Of a stretch of DNA of 64,000 nucleotides, positions 35,247-47,699 are shown piece by piece. This DNA is from Zasmidium citrigriseum (lineage: Eukaryota; Ascomycota; Dothideomycetes; Mycosphaerellales; Mycosphaerellaceae): the NCBI GenBank assembly GCA_002786025.1, contig NHNW01000016.1, positions 716,308-780,307 of the forward strand, read 5' to 3'. Made by a program: the position numbers and the translations under genes. Positions within the stretch are counted from its first letter, which is position 1. The number at the start of each line of letters is the position of its first letter. The notes beneath the pieces are model-generated. The model was given only the letters and a program-made list of their open reading frames with translations. It did no database searches and was not told the DNA's origin.

Positions 35247-37868
35247 ATGCCTAAGGCCGACCTACTCGGTAGTATTCTACTATCGACTACCGCTAATCTC
35301 GACGATCTATTCCTAGTCGAGTACGCTACTAACCTTAGGTCCGTTATTTCTAAACTACTAAATCTCGACTTAGTACTAACTATCTAAAGTCTCCTACGCC
35401 CGTCTTCGTATTCGATATTTAATCTCCTATCCGAATTCCTATATACCTTATCTCCTTCCGCTACTCTAAGCCGTACTAATACGGACGAGTCCGATAAGGA
35501 CCTAGAGTACGCGCCTTCTAGAATAGAATAGCTCGAGCCCGTTACTAAATTTACGCTTCCTCGTAGTCGTAATTTCGGCTAAGCTATAGGAGGCTATATA
35601 TCGGACGGATACCCTATATACTAAGATAATAAATAGGAGGAGTATTAAGAGTAGGATATAGGCGTCGATAAGTATAATTACTTCCTAGACGAGTACTACT
35701 ATTTTTATTCCTTCCTCTAGATCTAGCGTCGGTAGTATATAGGAGGTTACTAGACGGTAGCTAAGCCTAGTACTACCGATAAGCCCCTCTTTATAGTAGA
35801 GAACTTAGCGGAAAGTACTCTAGGAGAACGTACGTCTTAGAATTTATTATAGTATAACTACTATAAGGTAGTCGTTAGGTAGTTATATACTTCGCTTCTT
35901 TTAGTGTATTAATAATATCTATCCTTTAAATCCACCCTATCGTCTTTTTTTACTACCTCGTAAATATATTAGAACCTTTACGTCTATTCTCGTATCGTCT
36001 CCTACCGTCCACCCGACCTATCGTCTTATACTAAGATACTAGGCTTATTCGACCGTCTCCGCTACCGCGTCCTACTCTCTAGAGCTAGCGGGCTTCGTCT
36101 ATAAAACTATAACCTAGATCTTACCCTACTTACCTACGATAATATCGCTCTAGCTAGTAAAAACATAGTCCTTATCGAAGTATCTATTAAGTATCTATCC
36201 GCCCTTTTCTAGACCTTGCCTAAATACGATCGCTCTAGAGTACGCTATTCCGCTATCCGTAATAACCGCTTTAATTATACTATTACTTACTTCTATCTCT
36301 TCTCTCGTAGTATTATAGAACTTAAAGTCGAGGTTTGTAACTAGGCGTTCGTTATACTAGTAGATCTCTTCGTCGCTCTTACGGAAGCCTTTACCTTAGT
36401 TAGGGCTCCGCGCGATCGCCTCGTACTATAGAAAGAGAGGTAAACGGTTTACGATTTAACGGCCCTATAGTAGTTTACCGTACCGAAAGTAATAGCGGTT
36501 AGGGTTCCGTATAGTACTAAAGAAGATATCTACTATACTTCCTACCGTTATAGGTATCTCGCTATTAGGGTAATTAGCTATCTACCGAAAGATAGCTAGG
36601 TAGTTTAGGACGTCTAGTCCGATCCTATTCCGAAAGACCTGGTCGCTAATTTCGTAGTTACCGTAATCTAGATAGCGCTCTACGAGTTACGTACTAAACG
36701 TATAGCTACTTAGCCTACCTAATACTACGTCGATACATTATGTTAGCTCTAGGTACCTAGGATTTAAGTCCTCGCTATTATAGATCTAATCGCGGTAGAG
36801 GGTCTAGAGAGTCTTATAGTAGTTCTAAAGCGCCTAGTTAAGATCCTCCTCCTCCTTGGTATAAACGTACGCTATACGTACTACCTAGAACTTAGCCGAG
36901 ACGAGATGCTTCTCTCGAGCCTCTACCTCCTAGGACTTGTTATATCGATAGAGACCGCTACGCTAGAAGCGTACGATCGTAAGAACCGCCTTAACCTAAT
37001 ACATGTTGGTAACGTATATCGGTACTAGCGTTATGTCTAGTTTTTGCTTCCCGCTAGGCTCCTCGATACGTACGTCCGACTAGTCCTATTACGGTAGACC
37101 TATAGAGTCCTCTCTCGTAGCTTTTAGTAGCCTCTACGGGCTATATCCTAATATCTAGCTCTATAGGGTATTATTAGTAAGAGCGATACGTATATAAAGG
37201 GAGGTATAGGACGTACTTAATAGGTCGTACTATTTGTCTCCGCTTCGTTCTATAATATTATTATTAGCGCCGAGTAGTAGCCCGCGGACTTGTAACTTAT
37301 ATCTATTATGTCCGAGGTCGATATAGTCGAGCTATCCTTTAGTTTTAATTCCCTATCGTTTTACTAGTCTTTAGGACCGTTCGGTTTAGGTACTATCCTT
37401 TAGCTATATATCGATCCCGAAGTACTAGTAGTAGAGTACTAATAAGTAGCGGAAGTCGTAGTAATAGGTAGCGATAGAGAACTAGAGTGTAGGTCGTTAT
37501 AGTATAAAGTCTAGTATATTCCTAAAGAACCCTACCGTTTCCTCGCTACTCTTTATATATCGGACTCGGCGACGAGAGGAATTAGGTCGTAAAGGTAGGC
37601 GTACTAGAGGTTATAATATTAAATAGTAGGTAAGTCGAGCGTAAGTAGGTAGGCTAAAGAGGTAGTCGTCGAGCTACGACTAAAATTAGCCGCTAGCGAG
37701 ATAAAGCTAGAGTCGTAGGTAATACGCCCTACGATATCGGTTAGCGTAAACCTTTATACTCTAGCCGAACTATCTCGATACTTCTAATAGATACTAATAG
37801 TATATCAAAGCCCTTTTAAGTAAGGTTATATAGTATAGGATATATTCGTAGTAGTCGTACGGATTTAG
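35247..37868 (+). pseudogene. Large single-exon gene remnant of about 870 codons, function unknown
   Basis: ATG at 35,247 opens a plus frame (MPKADLLGSILLSTTANLDD) that I followed in the same phase at 36,906 and 37,743, ending at TAG 37,866-37,868. Interruptions are TAG/TAA only. The N-terminal third is acidic (TNTDESDKDLEYAPSRIE, later LDEYYYFYS). The middle is helical: IELKVEVCN, YLPKDS, DPIPKDLVANFVVTVI, ALYELRTKRIAT. Then comes a hydrophobic helical stretch (GLESLIVVLKRLVKILLLLG) before LELSRDEMLLSSLYLLGLVI. The C-terminal end is charged (AKEVVVELRLKLAASEIKLE). No family is recognised. The repeat block shared with 47,700 begins three bases after the stop. The kept ATG and unbroken phase make this one of the best-supported genes of the block. 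Confidence 0.55.
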
Positions 37869-37870
37869 TA

Positions 37871-38010
37871 GGGAGGCGATTTGCCGCTAAATGTTTACGG
37901 GAAATAGACTTCCTAATTGGGACTAGCGCATTTTCGAGCAAGCTGCTCGCGAAACGCCTAGTAACTACTCCTAATAACGCGGCGATAGCAACGCTAAATA
38001 GTTTTTATTT
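37871..38010 (+). repeat. Conserved non-coding block, copy 1
   Basis: GGCGATTTGCCGCTAAATG, then TTTACGGGAAATAGACTTCC, then TAGCGC and a CGAGCA-AGC-TGCTCG hairpin, ending in a T-rich run. It matches 47,700-47,830 in the same order. Both copies lie just downstream of one plus-strand gene and just upstream of another. Confidence 0.8.
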
Positions 38011-38059
38011 ATACTCTTATACTTACCGCCCTTTTACTATTCCGCTTCCTATATACTCG

Positions 38060-38385
38060 CTACTATCCTAACACCTCGCTACCGCGACTTTACTTAAGCT
38101 ACGCTAAATACTACTATACTATAGCTACTCTACGAGGCCGAAGATATTGGCGCTTCTTATCGACATTATATCTCGTCGTTACCTACTAATACGTTAAAGT
38201 TTAATATTACTATCGCCTCCTACTACGCCGTTTAGGCGTTACTCTATCCTAATAGGCGCTATTAGCCTAGCCTCGCTATTATAGTATCTATCCTCGAGTA
38301 CGTCTTTACTATAACTACGACCTATAGTAATACCTAGCGTCGGCATTCTAAGACTTACGGAAGAAGTTTAAATCGTAATATTCTA
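38060..38385 (+). pseudogene. Decayed frame downstream of the conserved block
   Basis: Short plus frame: ATILTPRYRDFT, LLYEAEDIGASYRHYISSL, NTLKFNITIASYYAV, SLAIIVSILEYVFTITTTYS. It would start some 50 bp after the block at 37,871, in the same relation as the gene at 47,980 to its own block copy. No domain was recognised and the call is tentative. Dyads follow near 38,410 and at about 38,519. Confidence 0.35.
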
Positions 38386-40261
38386 ATCTATCTATACTCG
38401 CCTATATTAGAGGCTAGTTTTATCCGCGATGCCGGTCTCTTTATAAATACCGATAACTTAAAGTAATATAGAATATTAGACTCTTCCTAGCCGGACCTAT
38501 ATACGCCCGGCTATATTAGCGGCCGATTTTATCCGCTATAGGTCTATACGATGTCTTTACTATTACTTCCTATACTATATTTATAAGTATAGCGCTATCG
38601 ACTAAAGATTAGCGGTAGGCCGTCTAGTCTATAAGGAGTAGACGATTCGTAGCCGCGGGTTTAGGCTATATTAGAAGCTTTTAGACATTTATAGACTATA
38701 CTACTTCTATATAAACCTAACTTATATTAGTATACTCTACTACCGTATATAATATACTACCCTAATACTATACTATACTCTCTCTACCCTTATATACTAT
38801 TCGCCTAAGCTACTAGTCTATATATATTGCTTTACTTGCGCCTTACTATACTATATTACTATCTTAAGGTGTTAGCGTTTAGATAATATACTCGGCTAGA
38901 AAGTAACTACTAACTATATACTATAACGCCTCTACCTAGTAGTCGGGCTAGCTCCCTATATTCCTCCGCGAATATTACGCTCGAGCTATTTTTAGATACA
39001 CTTAACGTGAAAGTCTATATAGTATACCTTGTAACGATAAAGGATCGTACTAGCTAGGAGCGTATCGAGATAGATTAGGTATTCGTTAGTATCCTCCTCC
39101 TACTATACGGGTTTCTTATATAGCCTACCTCTGGCGGCGTAGCTAGACGGCTAGATTTTATCGTTATCCTCCTTACTATCGAGTAAGTTAATTACGTGTC
39201 TCGAGTTAGCTATAGACGAAGTATTCTAGGTTGTAGTAGCCTACGCTTCGGTAGGAGCTATAGCTCTAGTATAGGTAGTACTAGTAGGGAAAGGATATAG
39301 AGTATCTATATCCTAACCGTTATCTAAGCTCTCGCCTAGACCTATAACGATCCGTCTTCTAGGAGGAGTACCGCGACTATATATTTTATACCTTACCTCT
39401 CCCGACGAGTAGTTGTTTTCGCTTCGCCGGGTTATAGTCTCCCGGTCGCTATTAAGCCGTTCGTTTTAAATAGCCTACTCGTCTATTAGACCGTCCTCGT
39501 CTTCGAGTAGGTTAATAACCGACTATCGTTATACCTTTACCCGCTCTATCGTTACGTCTAGCTCGAGTGTTATTCGGCCGTACCTACGCTCCTATTAGTA
39601 TAGTACTCTCGGTAATATAAAGGGTTAGAGTAATAAGCTTATACGTTAATATATACGTAATTAATAAGACTACGGGCTTCCTTCGATAGGTATATATATT
39701 ATAAGTAGTATTAGCCTATATCGAATACGTAAGAGTACTAGATATCTCGCTCTAACGTAGTTACGAAAATAGAATCGTAACTCTAGAAAAGGTAGTAAGT
39801 CCGCCTCGAGATTAGTATAGTATAGTTAGAATAAGTACAGATAAAATCGGGCGCTATACCGAGTAGTACTAATATACGTTACGTTACTAAGCGCCCGTAC
39901 GTTATGTTTACTTTTTTATTTCCGAACGCGCGTTACCGCCTACGCGTTACCCGAACCCTACCCTCTCTTTTCTTTACCCCTATATACTCGTCTACTACCG
40001 TCTAACCTACTCTTCGGAAAAGCCTAACCTCTCGCCTTACTCGTATATAGATATACGTTAATTATATCCTTACTATATAGTAACTACTTTGTATCTATCT
40101 AGCCGTTAAGTCGTTTCGCCCGCTTACTAGTTATAGACTAACTAAACCGCTACTATAGCTATATCTCCGAATACTAGTAGCACGATATCGGTATTAGCTA
40201 CTATAACTAGGTATTCTATACTTCTACACCTCTATATATACTAGTCCTAACTATCGTATAG
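38386..40261. other. Unresolved interval with dyads
   Basis: Two forward dyads lie near 38,410 (TTTTATCCGCG) and 38,519 (GCGGCCGATTTTATCCGC), and an inverted half-copy near 39,841 (GATAAAATCGGGCGC). Between 38,560 and 39,830 frames on both strands look partly coding, but no strand is clearly better and no domain was recognised. Confidence 0.35.
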
Positions 40262-40960
40262 ATCTTCCTTTAGTTAGCTACCTACCGAGTTAAGGCTTAA
40301 GATCTTCCGCGAGTACCTACTAGAAGAATTTACTATCTAACGATCCTCCCGCCTACGACCTAGCGCTCGCCGATATGTCGTCCGCTATTAGCGAAGCTCC
40401 TAGTCGTATATTAGCTTAATGCTAGTTAGTAAGGTTTTTATAAAGGAGGCTTTAGATACTACGCTATAGGAGGTAATATTCCGCCTCGAAGGACTAGAGT
40501 ACTTACTCTAGTTCCTCTCTACCTCTACAAACGGTTACGCTCTAGCCTATTAACCTCCCTGCTACGTTCGTCTCTCGCTCGTAGACTCGAGTAATCTCGG
40601 ATAATTTATATATTATCGACTATAGTTCCTATCGTAGCGTACAGATTTTCGCTTCTCGGGCTACGCGCTACTTACGAACCTTTCCTAGTACGCTAAGATA
40701 TAGACTTCTCTAGCCGTACGATTATATACTACTAAGTCTATCAACATCGAGCTTCCTACGGCGTAAGAGATAGAGTTTATAAGCTAAGACGGTACTCTCC
40801 CGCTACTCGAACTTACGAGGTTCGTAAAGGAGATATATACGGTAGTATTTCTATAGTCGGGTTTAATCCCGTTATTTTGTCTAGGAAAGAGGTTAGATTT
40901 AAGTAAGGTGTAAGTAAGCGGTCTCTATTTTATATACTTAGCGTCGATAAGAAAGAGATA
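40262..40960 (+). pseudogene. Decayed 2EXR / DUF7730-like fungal protein (1)
   Basis: The plus frame begins with FS-LPTELRLKIFREYLLEE. This is the LPxELRLKIW-type N-terminal motif of the large 2EXR / DUF7730-like family of filamentous fungi. It continues with LMLVSKVFIKEALDTTL-EVIFRLEGLEYLL, where the family typically has a 'xxCRxIYxEAxxxxYxxNxFxF' segment. It then reads NGYALAY-PPCYVRLSLVDSS. Family members are mostly of unknown function. It converges with the minus-strand gene at 41,030-41,910. The same-phase plus frame runs on beyond 41,000, but there the minus strand is the better coding strand, so I end it at about 40,960. Confidence 0.4.
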
Positions 40961-41029
40961 GAAACCTTAGTTTAAGATTATTTACGTTTCGTATTACTAC
41001 TTATCTTTATACCCGTCTATAAATAAGCT

Positions 41030-41910
41030 CCTATATATTTACTTATAATCCTATCCGTAGAGTTTAAGTACCCTATCGAGCTCGTACTTTATATTGTCTC
41101 TATTACGAATAGCCCTATATAGCGCTACTACGACTATAGTCTCGTCGTTATAGGTAGCTAATCCTTCTCCGATCAACCTCTTCGCCGCGGCTAGAAGAGA
41201 CCCTAATAATAAGTATACCGTATATTCTAAACGTAGCGTCCCTATTATTATGTTAATTAGGTAAGCGTTTATCCTAGACGTACGTCCCTCTATTAGCCTT
41301 CGAAGTATCGGTAACTATCCCGATATTTCGATACGTCGCGCGAATAGCTCTCTTAGAGAGAAGTCTTAGTCGTCGTACTATCGCCCTAGTCCGTCTATTA
41401 CCTATTACTATAGACTTGTTACTAGTTTATCTCGTATAGTAGGGATTCCGTTCTAGAAGATAAGGTCCTTAAATTTCGCGATTAGTAGTTCTATTAGTAC
41501 TAACTCCTACCTAAATCCTATTATTATATAATATAAGTAGGCGTGAAATAAGCTTATAATAAGAACGCTACCTAACATTTCCTATAGGACGCTACTAAGG
41601 GTACTCCGCGCCTAACCCTCGAGACTTACTAGTATTATAATATTAACGCTACTACTCGCTACTTCCCGAGCGGCCTCGATCGCTACGCTTTTACTATATA
41701 GTAGTAACTATCCTATTATTTCCTCTACGCTCGATCGAGCTTTTCGTATTATATCTACTATAAGTCTCCCGCGAAGAGATAGTATTAATAGGGCTTCGAT
41801 AGAGACCTTAAACATTAGGGACCGCCGTTTCGTAGAAGGGACCTCCGCCCGTAATGTTCCTAACGTTATTATAGGCGTATATATTATTAAAACTATACCC
41901 TTCGGTAGCT
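41030..41910 (-). pseudogene. Well-preserved decayed minus-strand gene, function unknown
   Basis: The minus frame has unusually few stops: LPKGIVLIIYTPII, RAEVPSTKRRSLMFKVSIEA, DIIRKARSSVEEIIG, KSVAIEAAREVASSSVNIII. Then come ELVLIELLIAKFKDLIF, DFSLRELFARRIEISG, TLRLEYTVYLLLGSLLAAAK and YNDETIVVVALYRAIRNRD. The last 75 codons are free of stops. It is a largely helical protein with alternating charged and Ala/Leu/Ile-rich segments. I do not recognise it. Both ends are open; the true gene may extend upstream toward 43,000. Confidence 0.55.
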
Positions 41911-43351
41911 ATAGTATATATAGTATTACACTAAGGAAGTTATTAGCGGACTTAGATCCGTACCGTCTTAAAACTAAGTACCTACCTATTTAGATATCGT
42001 GCATCCTCGTAAAACTCCCCTTTAAGAAGGTTCTCTACTACTAAACTTACGGTCTCGTAGTTAGGGCAGAACGGTTTAATCTAATAGCTAGCTCGATAAT
42101 CCGGTAAGAACTAGCCTTATCTTAAGGTTCCTATAGCTCTAATCGTCGAATAAAGCTTATAGTAAAGGCTCGTCGCGACTAGGTTCGTAAGTTAGTATAT
42201 AACCTATAAGCCGTCTACCTATCCTAGCTTAAGCTTACCTCTACTATTATTCCTAACCTACATCTCGTCGAAGCTATAGGAAGTTAGGACGTTAGTAATC
42301 TAATTAGTTAAGCAACTAACGTATTTTAGGAAACACGCTATCTCTAACTTATACTAGGTAGGTTTATCTATATCCTCGCGCTATCGCTCCTATATACGGA
42401 ACTATCCCGTTAATCGTTATGTCTAAGAAATCTCTCCCGGGAATACTAACTCTAAGAGGTCTTATTAACGATTCCGCTAAATAAGGGGTATTATTCGCCG
42501 CGGGCTATTATAGAATCGCTACAAATATATTAAATATAGTAATGTATAGATTAAAGGTATTCGACTATATAACCCTTTCCCTTTCTATAATTGTCCTAAT
42601 TTTGTAAGTAATCGCTATATACGAGCGGAGAACCTATATAGTATCTATCCGGTCGGTAGAGCTAAGCGTAGCTACCCGCGAGCGAAGATAATTAGCTATA
42701 TAAATAATCGTCTATAAGCCCTAGTAATTAGAGCCTATTAAGGTAGGAAAGAGACTATCGTAAAGCTCGTATAGGGCGGCCTATTCGCTATACGAATGCG
42801 ATTCTATATATAGCGATAAAACGAAGGTAAAGAGGACTATAAATAGATAGACGTAATATTCGTCGAGTAAGGCTACGCTAGAAACAAGTTTATATATTAT
42901 AAGTATAGATAAACGGTATACGGTTTGCTAAAAGCTACATCGGTTAGACCTAGTCCTATTAAGGTAGCTTTGTCTACTAATTATAATAGCGGGCACGTAC
43001 ATAATACGTTCTACTACTATAGTTACGGTATATCTAATTAGTCTCTACTTAGAGGACTATAAGGTTAGCTATAGTTATACTATCTTACCGTTATATACGT
43101 TTATAGCTTACTAAGTTATGTTACTATTAGACAGTGTCGGTTACGATAGCGGATAAAATCGGCCGCCGTAGTAGTCTCCGCGGTAACTAAGCTAGGCGGT
43201 TCGGGTTCCTCTTAGCGCCTTTAAAATTTCGGCGCTCCTCTAGAATTATTTATTAGTACAACTACTACTATGCTCTATACTAGTCGTCCCGCGAGAGTAT
43301 CTTTAACTTACTCGTAGCGATCTTATACCTAAGTACGTACGTATTCGTCGG
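41911..43351. other. Unresolved interval, one inverted dyad
   Basis: It probably contains the 5' part of the minus-strand gene at 41,030-41,910. An inverted dyad, AGCGGATAAAATCGGCCGCC, lies near 43,149, about 200 bp before the next plus-strand gene. No other feature is supported. Confidence 0.35.
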
Positions 43352-44295
43352 TAGTTACCTTACCTACTAAGTAGATATAGGGCTACTAATTATAGTATTA
43401 CGACCGACTTAATAGAGGTTTTAGGCGGTAGCTTTTAACTAGAGCGCTTCGTACGAAACCACCTATACCCTTCTACTAACGTAATAGGCTACTAATAGAA
43501 TAGTAGTTATCTTAGTAGGCTACTTAAGGCTATCCGTAAGTATATCTACGCCTTCGCTATACCTCCTAGCTACTAGTTTTACGTTCGCCCTAACGCTAAC
43601 CCCTTCGCTAGATTTCGTAATATACGAGTAGGCTTCGTTAGTCTCCTACTCGCCTACTAATAAATATACTCCAACGTAATCGAAGTCGCCTTCGAAGTAG
43701 GGTAGTTTTACTTCGTAAGGCCCGGACACTTTAAGTAGCTCCTATAAGACCTATACCCTATATCCCTCGACCTTACTAAACTACGTAATATCGTACTTAA
43801 CCTTAACGACCTCGATATTACGTCTAAGTTAATTAAGCCTATAAAAGAGTATCGTCGCGTTAGAAACCGCTAGCTACTGGTCCTATAGACCTAGAAGATT
43901 AGGACAATTCGTAAGATTATATTAGTATTCGGGTCTCTCGAGCGCCTCGTAGTTTCTCTACCATTAGCGAGTAATATCCGCGCTATCGCTATATAATATA
44001 GTATATTAGAGTAGGACGGCGAAGAGGTAATCTTAGATAGATTAGGAGATATCGGGTTCTAGGGTATAGGTTTATAATTCTCCCTATTTTTAGCGGAGGA
44101 TTATAGCTACGCCTAATAAGGCCTAAATCGTTAGAATAGGCCCGAAGGTAGCCCGTATTAGAGCTTTATAGGTTTTATATATAATTCGTATTCTATCGTC
44201 GTATTAAAAGAAATCGATTCTATACTATAGGTTAACGACCTCCTATTCTATAACTTTCTATATAGGCTATAGGGCATACCGTCTAAACGTCTTTT
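43352..44295 (+). pseudogene. Decayed 2EXR / DUF7730-like fungal protein (2)
   Basis: One plus frame of about 310 codons with TAG/TAA breaks only. It reads SYLSRLLKAIRKYIYAFAIP (family pattern LPxEIRxxIYxxAL), then RFRNIRVGFVSLLLAY--IYSNVIEVAFEVGQFYFV. The latter matches the typical 'LLxxCRQIYxEAxxxxFxxNxFxF' segment. It then reads DLYPISLDLTKLRNIVLNLN (the usual 'LRxIxLxL' strand), LVFGSLERLVVSLPLASN and ILDRLGDIGF. This is a good match to the common fungal family in segment order and spacing. Upstream, a Tyr/Thr-rich stretch reads ERFVRNHLYPSTN. It lies tail-to-tail with the related minus-strand gene at 44,300-44,950. Confidence 0.5.
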
Positions 44296-44299
44296 ATCC

Positions 44300-44950
44300 T
44301 AAACACCTCTTCTAAATATAGACATATCTAAACGTAATTAAGTTATTCTTTAGTAACCTTCCTCTTATATAAGCCGCTTTCCGTTAACCTCGATAGCTAG
44401 GGTACTATTAGGAATTGTAATACCTAGGACGATGCCTCTCTTCTTAAGGATAGCCTCTACGATTGTACGTACTGTATACGTATATACCGAGTCGTTATTT
44501 TCCGAGCGCTTAACCTTACGCTCGTTATATTCGTTACTTAATACTACCTAGGTATCTCTAGTCTCTACTTTTAACACAATATAGCGTAGAAGCCGTCTCC
44601 TCTACTCGTCTAGGCCGCTAAGCTATATAGCGAGTAGTTATAGGCTATTAGCCTCGAATACCGAGCTATCGAAGTAGACTTGAATCGCCTCGAGGTATAT
44701 AGTCTTATAGGCTATTAAGAGGCCAGGAATAGGAGTCTTCCGTCTAGAAAGGATTTTAGCCTTCTCTCTACGAAACGCTATCTCGTAGATACGGTTACGT
44801 AACTCTGGTACGAGAGCTAGAAATCGTAAAGTTAGCTCGTCGGTAGTTAGATACGTAGCGGGCGTAGTAGTCGCCCGTTCGGTGCCTTTTAGGTACGTAC
44901 GTATCTTGCGATAAGCGCGCGGCGGTAGGTCTAAGTATAGTCCGTTAGCG
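44300..44950 (-). pseudogene. Decayed 2EXR / DUF7730-like fungal protein (3)
   Basis: The minus frame is stop-free for about 100 codons. It has LTTDELTLRFLALVPELRNR followed by IYEIAFRREKAKI, the clear LPxELRNxIYEIAL motif. After a linker comes PGLLIAYKTIYLEAIQVYFD and SSVFEANSL, matching the 'LLxxCKxIYxEAxxxYFxxNxFxxxSL' segment. Then come RRRLLRYIVLKVETRDT and SVYTYTVRTIVEAILKKRG. This is the clearest family match in the middle block. Its 3' end meets that of the plus-strand gene before it. Molecular function of the family is mostly unknown. Confidence 0.6.
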
Positions 44951-45979
44951 GAGCTAGGTAAAGGTATAGTTATTATTATATATTCGGAGTCTATATCTTA
45001 AGGTACGGAATAGGAGGTCGCGTAAGATCCGCTAATAGTATTAACTAGAGGCGCTATAGCGGTCGTGCTTACCGGCGACTAAATTTATCCGCGGTAATAG
45101 GTATATATAGTAGTAAAAGTCGCGAGGTTATATAGCGGGTACGATATAAGAGATAGTACGGTATAGTAGTAGGAGTCGGAAAGGTTACTACTTACGCGAC
45201 GATCTCGTCGAGTTTATAGAGATAACGGTATTACGTTAATATTGTAGGGATATAGTAGCCTAGCCCCGCGTCGCGTCTAGGCGCGTTAAGGCGCATCCGG
45301 GCGTATAGGCGTAATTTCCTAAACTTTAACCCCGCGTCGTACCTTTAATAGTCTAACTCTTCTCTTTCCCTTTTCCTTTACTATATAGTATTTCTAACAG
45401 ACTACGAAATCTTTTAAGCTATTTCTCCTACGGTCCTAAATTAACTATATTCGGCCTACCTACTACTACTATCTATAGCCTACTACTATAGGGCAAAATA
45501 GGTTAAAGCGTATCTCCTAGCTCTGCCGCCTACTTATCTCCTAGCGCTACTATAGGCTTATATTCTAGCTCTACCGGCCGCTCGGAGTCGCTATCGTTAG
45601 CACCTTATAACGAAACTACCTAGGGAACGCTCTAAAAGATCGACGTCGATATTAATATAGTACTACGGCTACGTATTACTTCTATATACTATACCTATAG
45701 CTTTTACTCTATAGATTTTAGCTCTAACGCTCGGCCTACGAGAGATTATAGAGGATATATTAAGAAGCGACAGGACTATACTAGGTATATAGAATACCTT
45801 ATCGATCTTTACGTTAACTACGTACTAGTATATTAAGGGCCTATAACCGACGTTCCGGCCTAGACTTAGCTACAAACCTCCGTAAACATACCTATCGCCG
45901 TAGTATCGTCTATATCGAGTCTAGTTACTACGCGGAGCCGGATTCTTAAACCTATAGCTATCGAATTACTACTTTAGGG
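44951..45979. other. Spacer with one dyad and a short decamer array
   Basis: The dyad GGCGACTAAATTTATCCGCG lies at about 45,073. TAGGCG-type decamers (GGCGCGTTAA, GGCGCATCCG, GGCGTATAGG) lie at about 45,276-45,312. The plus-strand gene readable from 45,980 probably begins in the last 500 bp, but I could not fix its start. Confidence 0.5.
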
Positions 45980-47363
45980 TATTAGTACCTATAGTTTACT
46001 ATTTTCGAAGCTATAGGGTAGGATTCCGACAAGTTTATATTAGAGCCTACTATCCTATCTAGTACGAGAACTCTCGGACTACCCGCCTAAGTCCCGGCAT
46101 TTATAGAAAGAGGTTAGCGGTCTACCCTAGACGCTAAATAACTCTTTATATTACTCTTCGGAAGAAAAGTATACCAATAAGTCGATGTTTATATAATATA
46201 ACCTAGCGCCTATTAAAGATATAGATATCTAGATTCGTAGAGAAATAGTTAGTACGATAACTCTAGACTAGAAGTAGAAATAGCTCGCGGAGTTAAAATA
46301 TAACTACCGAGATAAGTAGTCTATAAGTATACTAGCAATTAGTATAGTCGTAACCCTTAACGCCGACGAAAGTTTTTACATTCCCCTAATTAACGGTACT
46401 AGTTACCTAGTATTACTAGATATGCCTAAAGTTATCTAGTCCCTAGCTAGAGGATTTACTAATATTTATATCGGTAAGACTATTACCTCCTACCGTTAAA
46501 ACATACGCTTAGTAAACGACTAACTTAGTGTTACTAGACTATAGTACATATGTTATATCTACTTATATAGAGTAGTATAGGAAGGTCTTTATCTACTAGC
46601 CCCCTACCGAGAAGAACCTCGCTCTATATAATAAGGTTAACCTAACTACTAATATACTCGACTAGATTAGAAGACTCCTCGAGGGAGAAGTAGTAGTAGA
46701 AGTCGATAGTATAAAGGCGATCTTCCTTAGGCCTAGCGTTATTTATTACGTTATTACAAGCGTTAGGGGCTTTCTTATCGGCCGCTAGTTTATAACGGGA
46801 GTATATATTCTAGCTATATCCCGCTAGCTTACCCGTAATCCTTCTTAGATTCGTAGGGTAGATACAAAGGGTAGGTAACGATTTATTACCCGTTAGATAG
46901 AGGCCGTAGTTACTACTCCAGTACCTAATATAATTAATAGTTAGGAGACTACGTTAAAGTACCTATTAAGCATTATACGTAATAGTACGGCCGCTAAGCG
47001 TACTAAGAGCGGTTAGGAGAAGTAGGCGAAAGAGATCGAGCTTACTATAACTCTAGCGGACGAGAGAGATACCGTAGCTATACTTAGGAACAAGATTAGC
47101 GAATACCTATAGTACGAGTAGAACGAGAATAACTCCGACTCGGATATAGAAGAGCGTAGCGTTCTAGCTACGCTATTAGAAGGGAGGTCCCTAGGACGTA
47201 CTTAGAGGAAGAGACGACGTAATTAGCGGCGCTAGTATATTATCTAGTAGATTAAGTATATAGGTAGTACGATATACCGTTCGAGTAGAGCAAATATTAG
47301 TTTAATACGATACTATCGCTATATAGAAGTTAATAAAGTACCCCGAAACTTATTAAAAGGTTA
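45980..47363 (+). pseudogene. Decayed gene with basic/acidic C-terminal tail, function unknown
   Basis: Plus frame of over 450 codons to TAA at 47,361-47,363. Readable parts are LLSYLVRELSDYPPKSRHL, YYSSEEKYTNKSMFI, NLAPIKDIDI, LAISIVVTLNADESFYIPLI, NGTSYLVLLDMPKVI and ARGFTNIYIGKTITSYR. Then come LLEGEVVVEVDSIKAIFLRP and ETTLKYLLSIIRNSTAAKR. The C-terminus has KEIELTITLADERDTVAILR, an acidic NENNSDSDIEERS and a basic RKRRRN-RR cluster. The tail suggests a nuclear protein. The family is not recognised. An inverted dyad (GAATAAAATTAGGCGC) follows the stop at about 47,409. Confidence 0.5.
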
Positions 47364-47699
47364 ATGCCCGTTATAGTAGGAGATATATAGAGGATACTTC
47401 GACCTAGGCCGAATAAAATTAGGCGCTAGTACGTAGACTAAGGCGGACTTCGAGCTAGGCGTTAGTATAAATCGAATACTAGCGGTAGGAGGATCTATAA
47501 AACTTACTAGTCGATAGGAGTTACTATAGTGTTTAATAACTAAAAGCTACTTACGAGGTTAGAGGGAAATCGTACTAGACATCGACGTATATTATTCGCT
47601 TTATATAGATTTATACCGAGGTCCCCTTTCTCTATAGTCTAATCGACGAAAGATATAGAGATAGTAAGTATTAAGCGAATAAAATTAGGCGCTTAAGTT
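47364..47699. other. Intergenic spacer with two inverted dyads
   Basis: GAATAAAATTAGGCGC occurs near 47,409 and again near 47,680, the second immediately before the conserved block at 47,700. No gene is visible. Confidence 0.65.

Noticed and set aside
40960..42540. Plus-strand continuation of the 40.3-kb frame over another 500 codons
   Set aside because: The minus strand has far fewer stops and a more protein-like composition there (75 codons free of stops), so the plus frame is a shadow.
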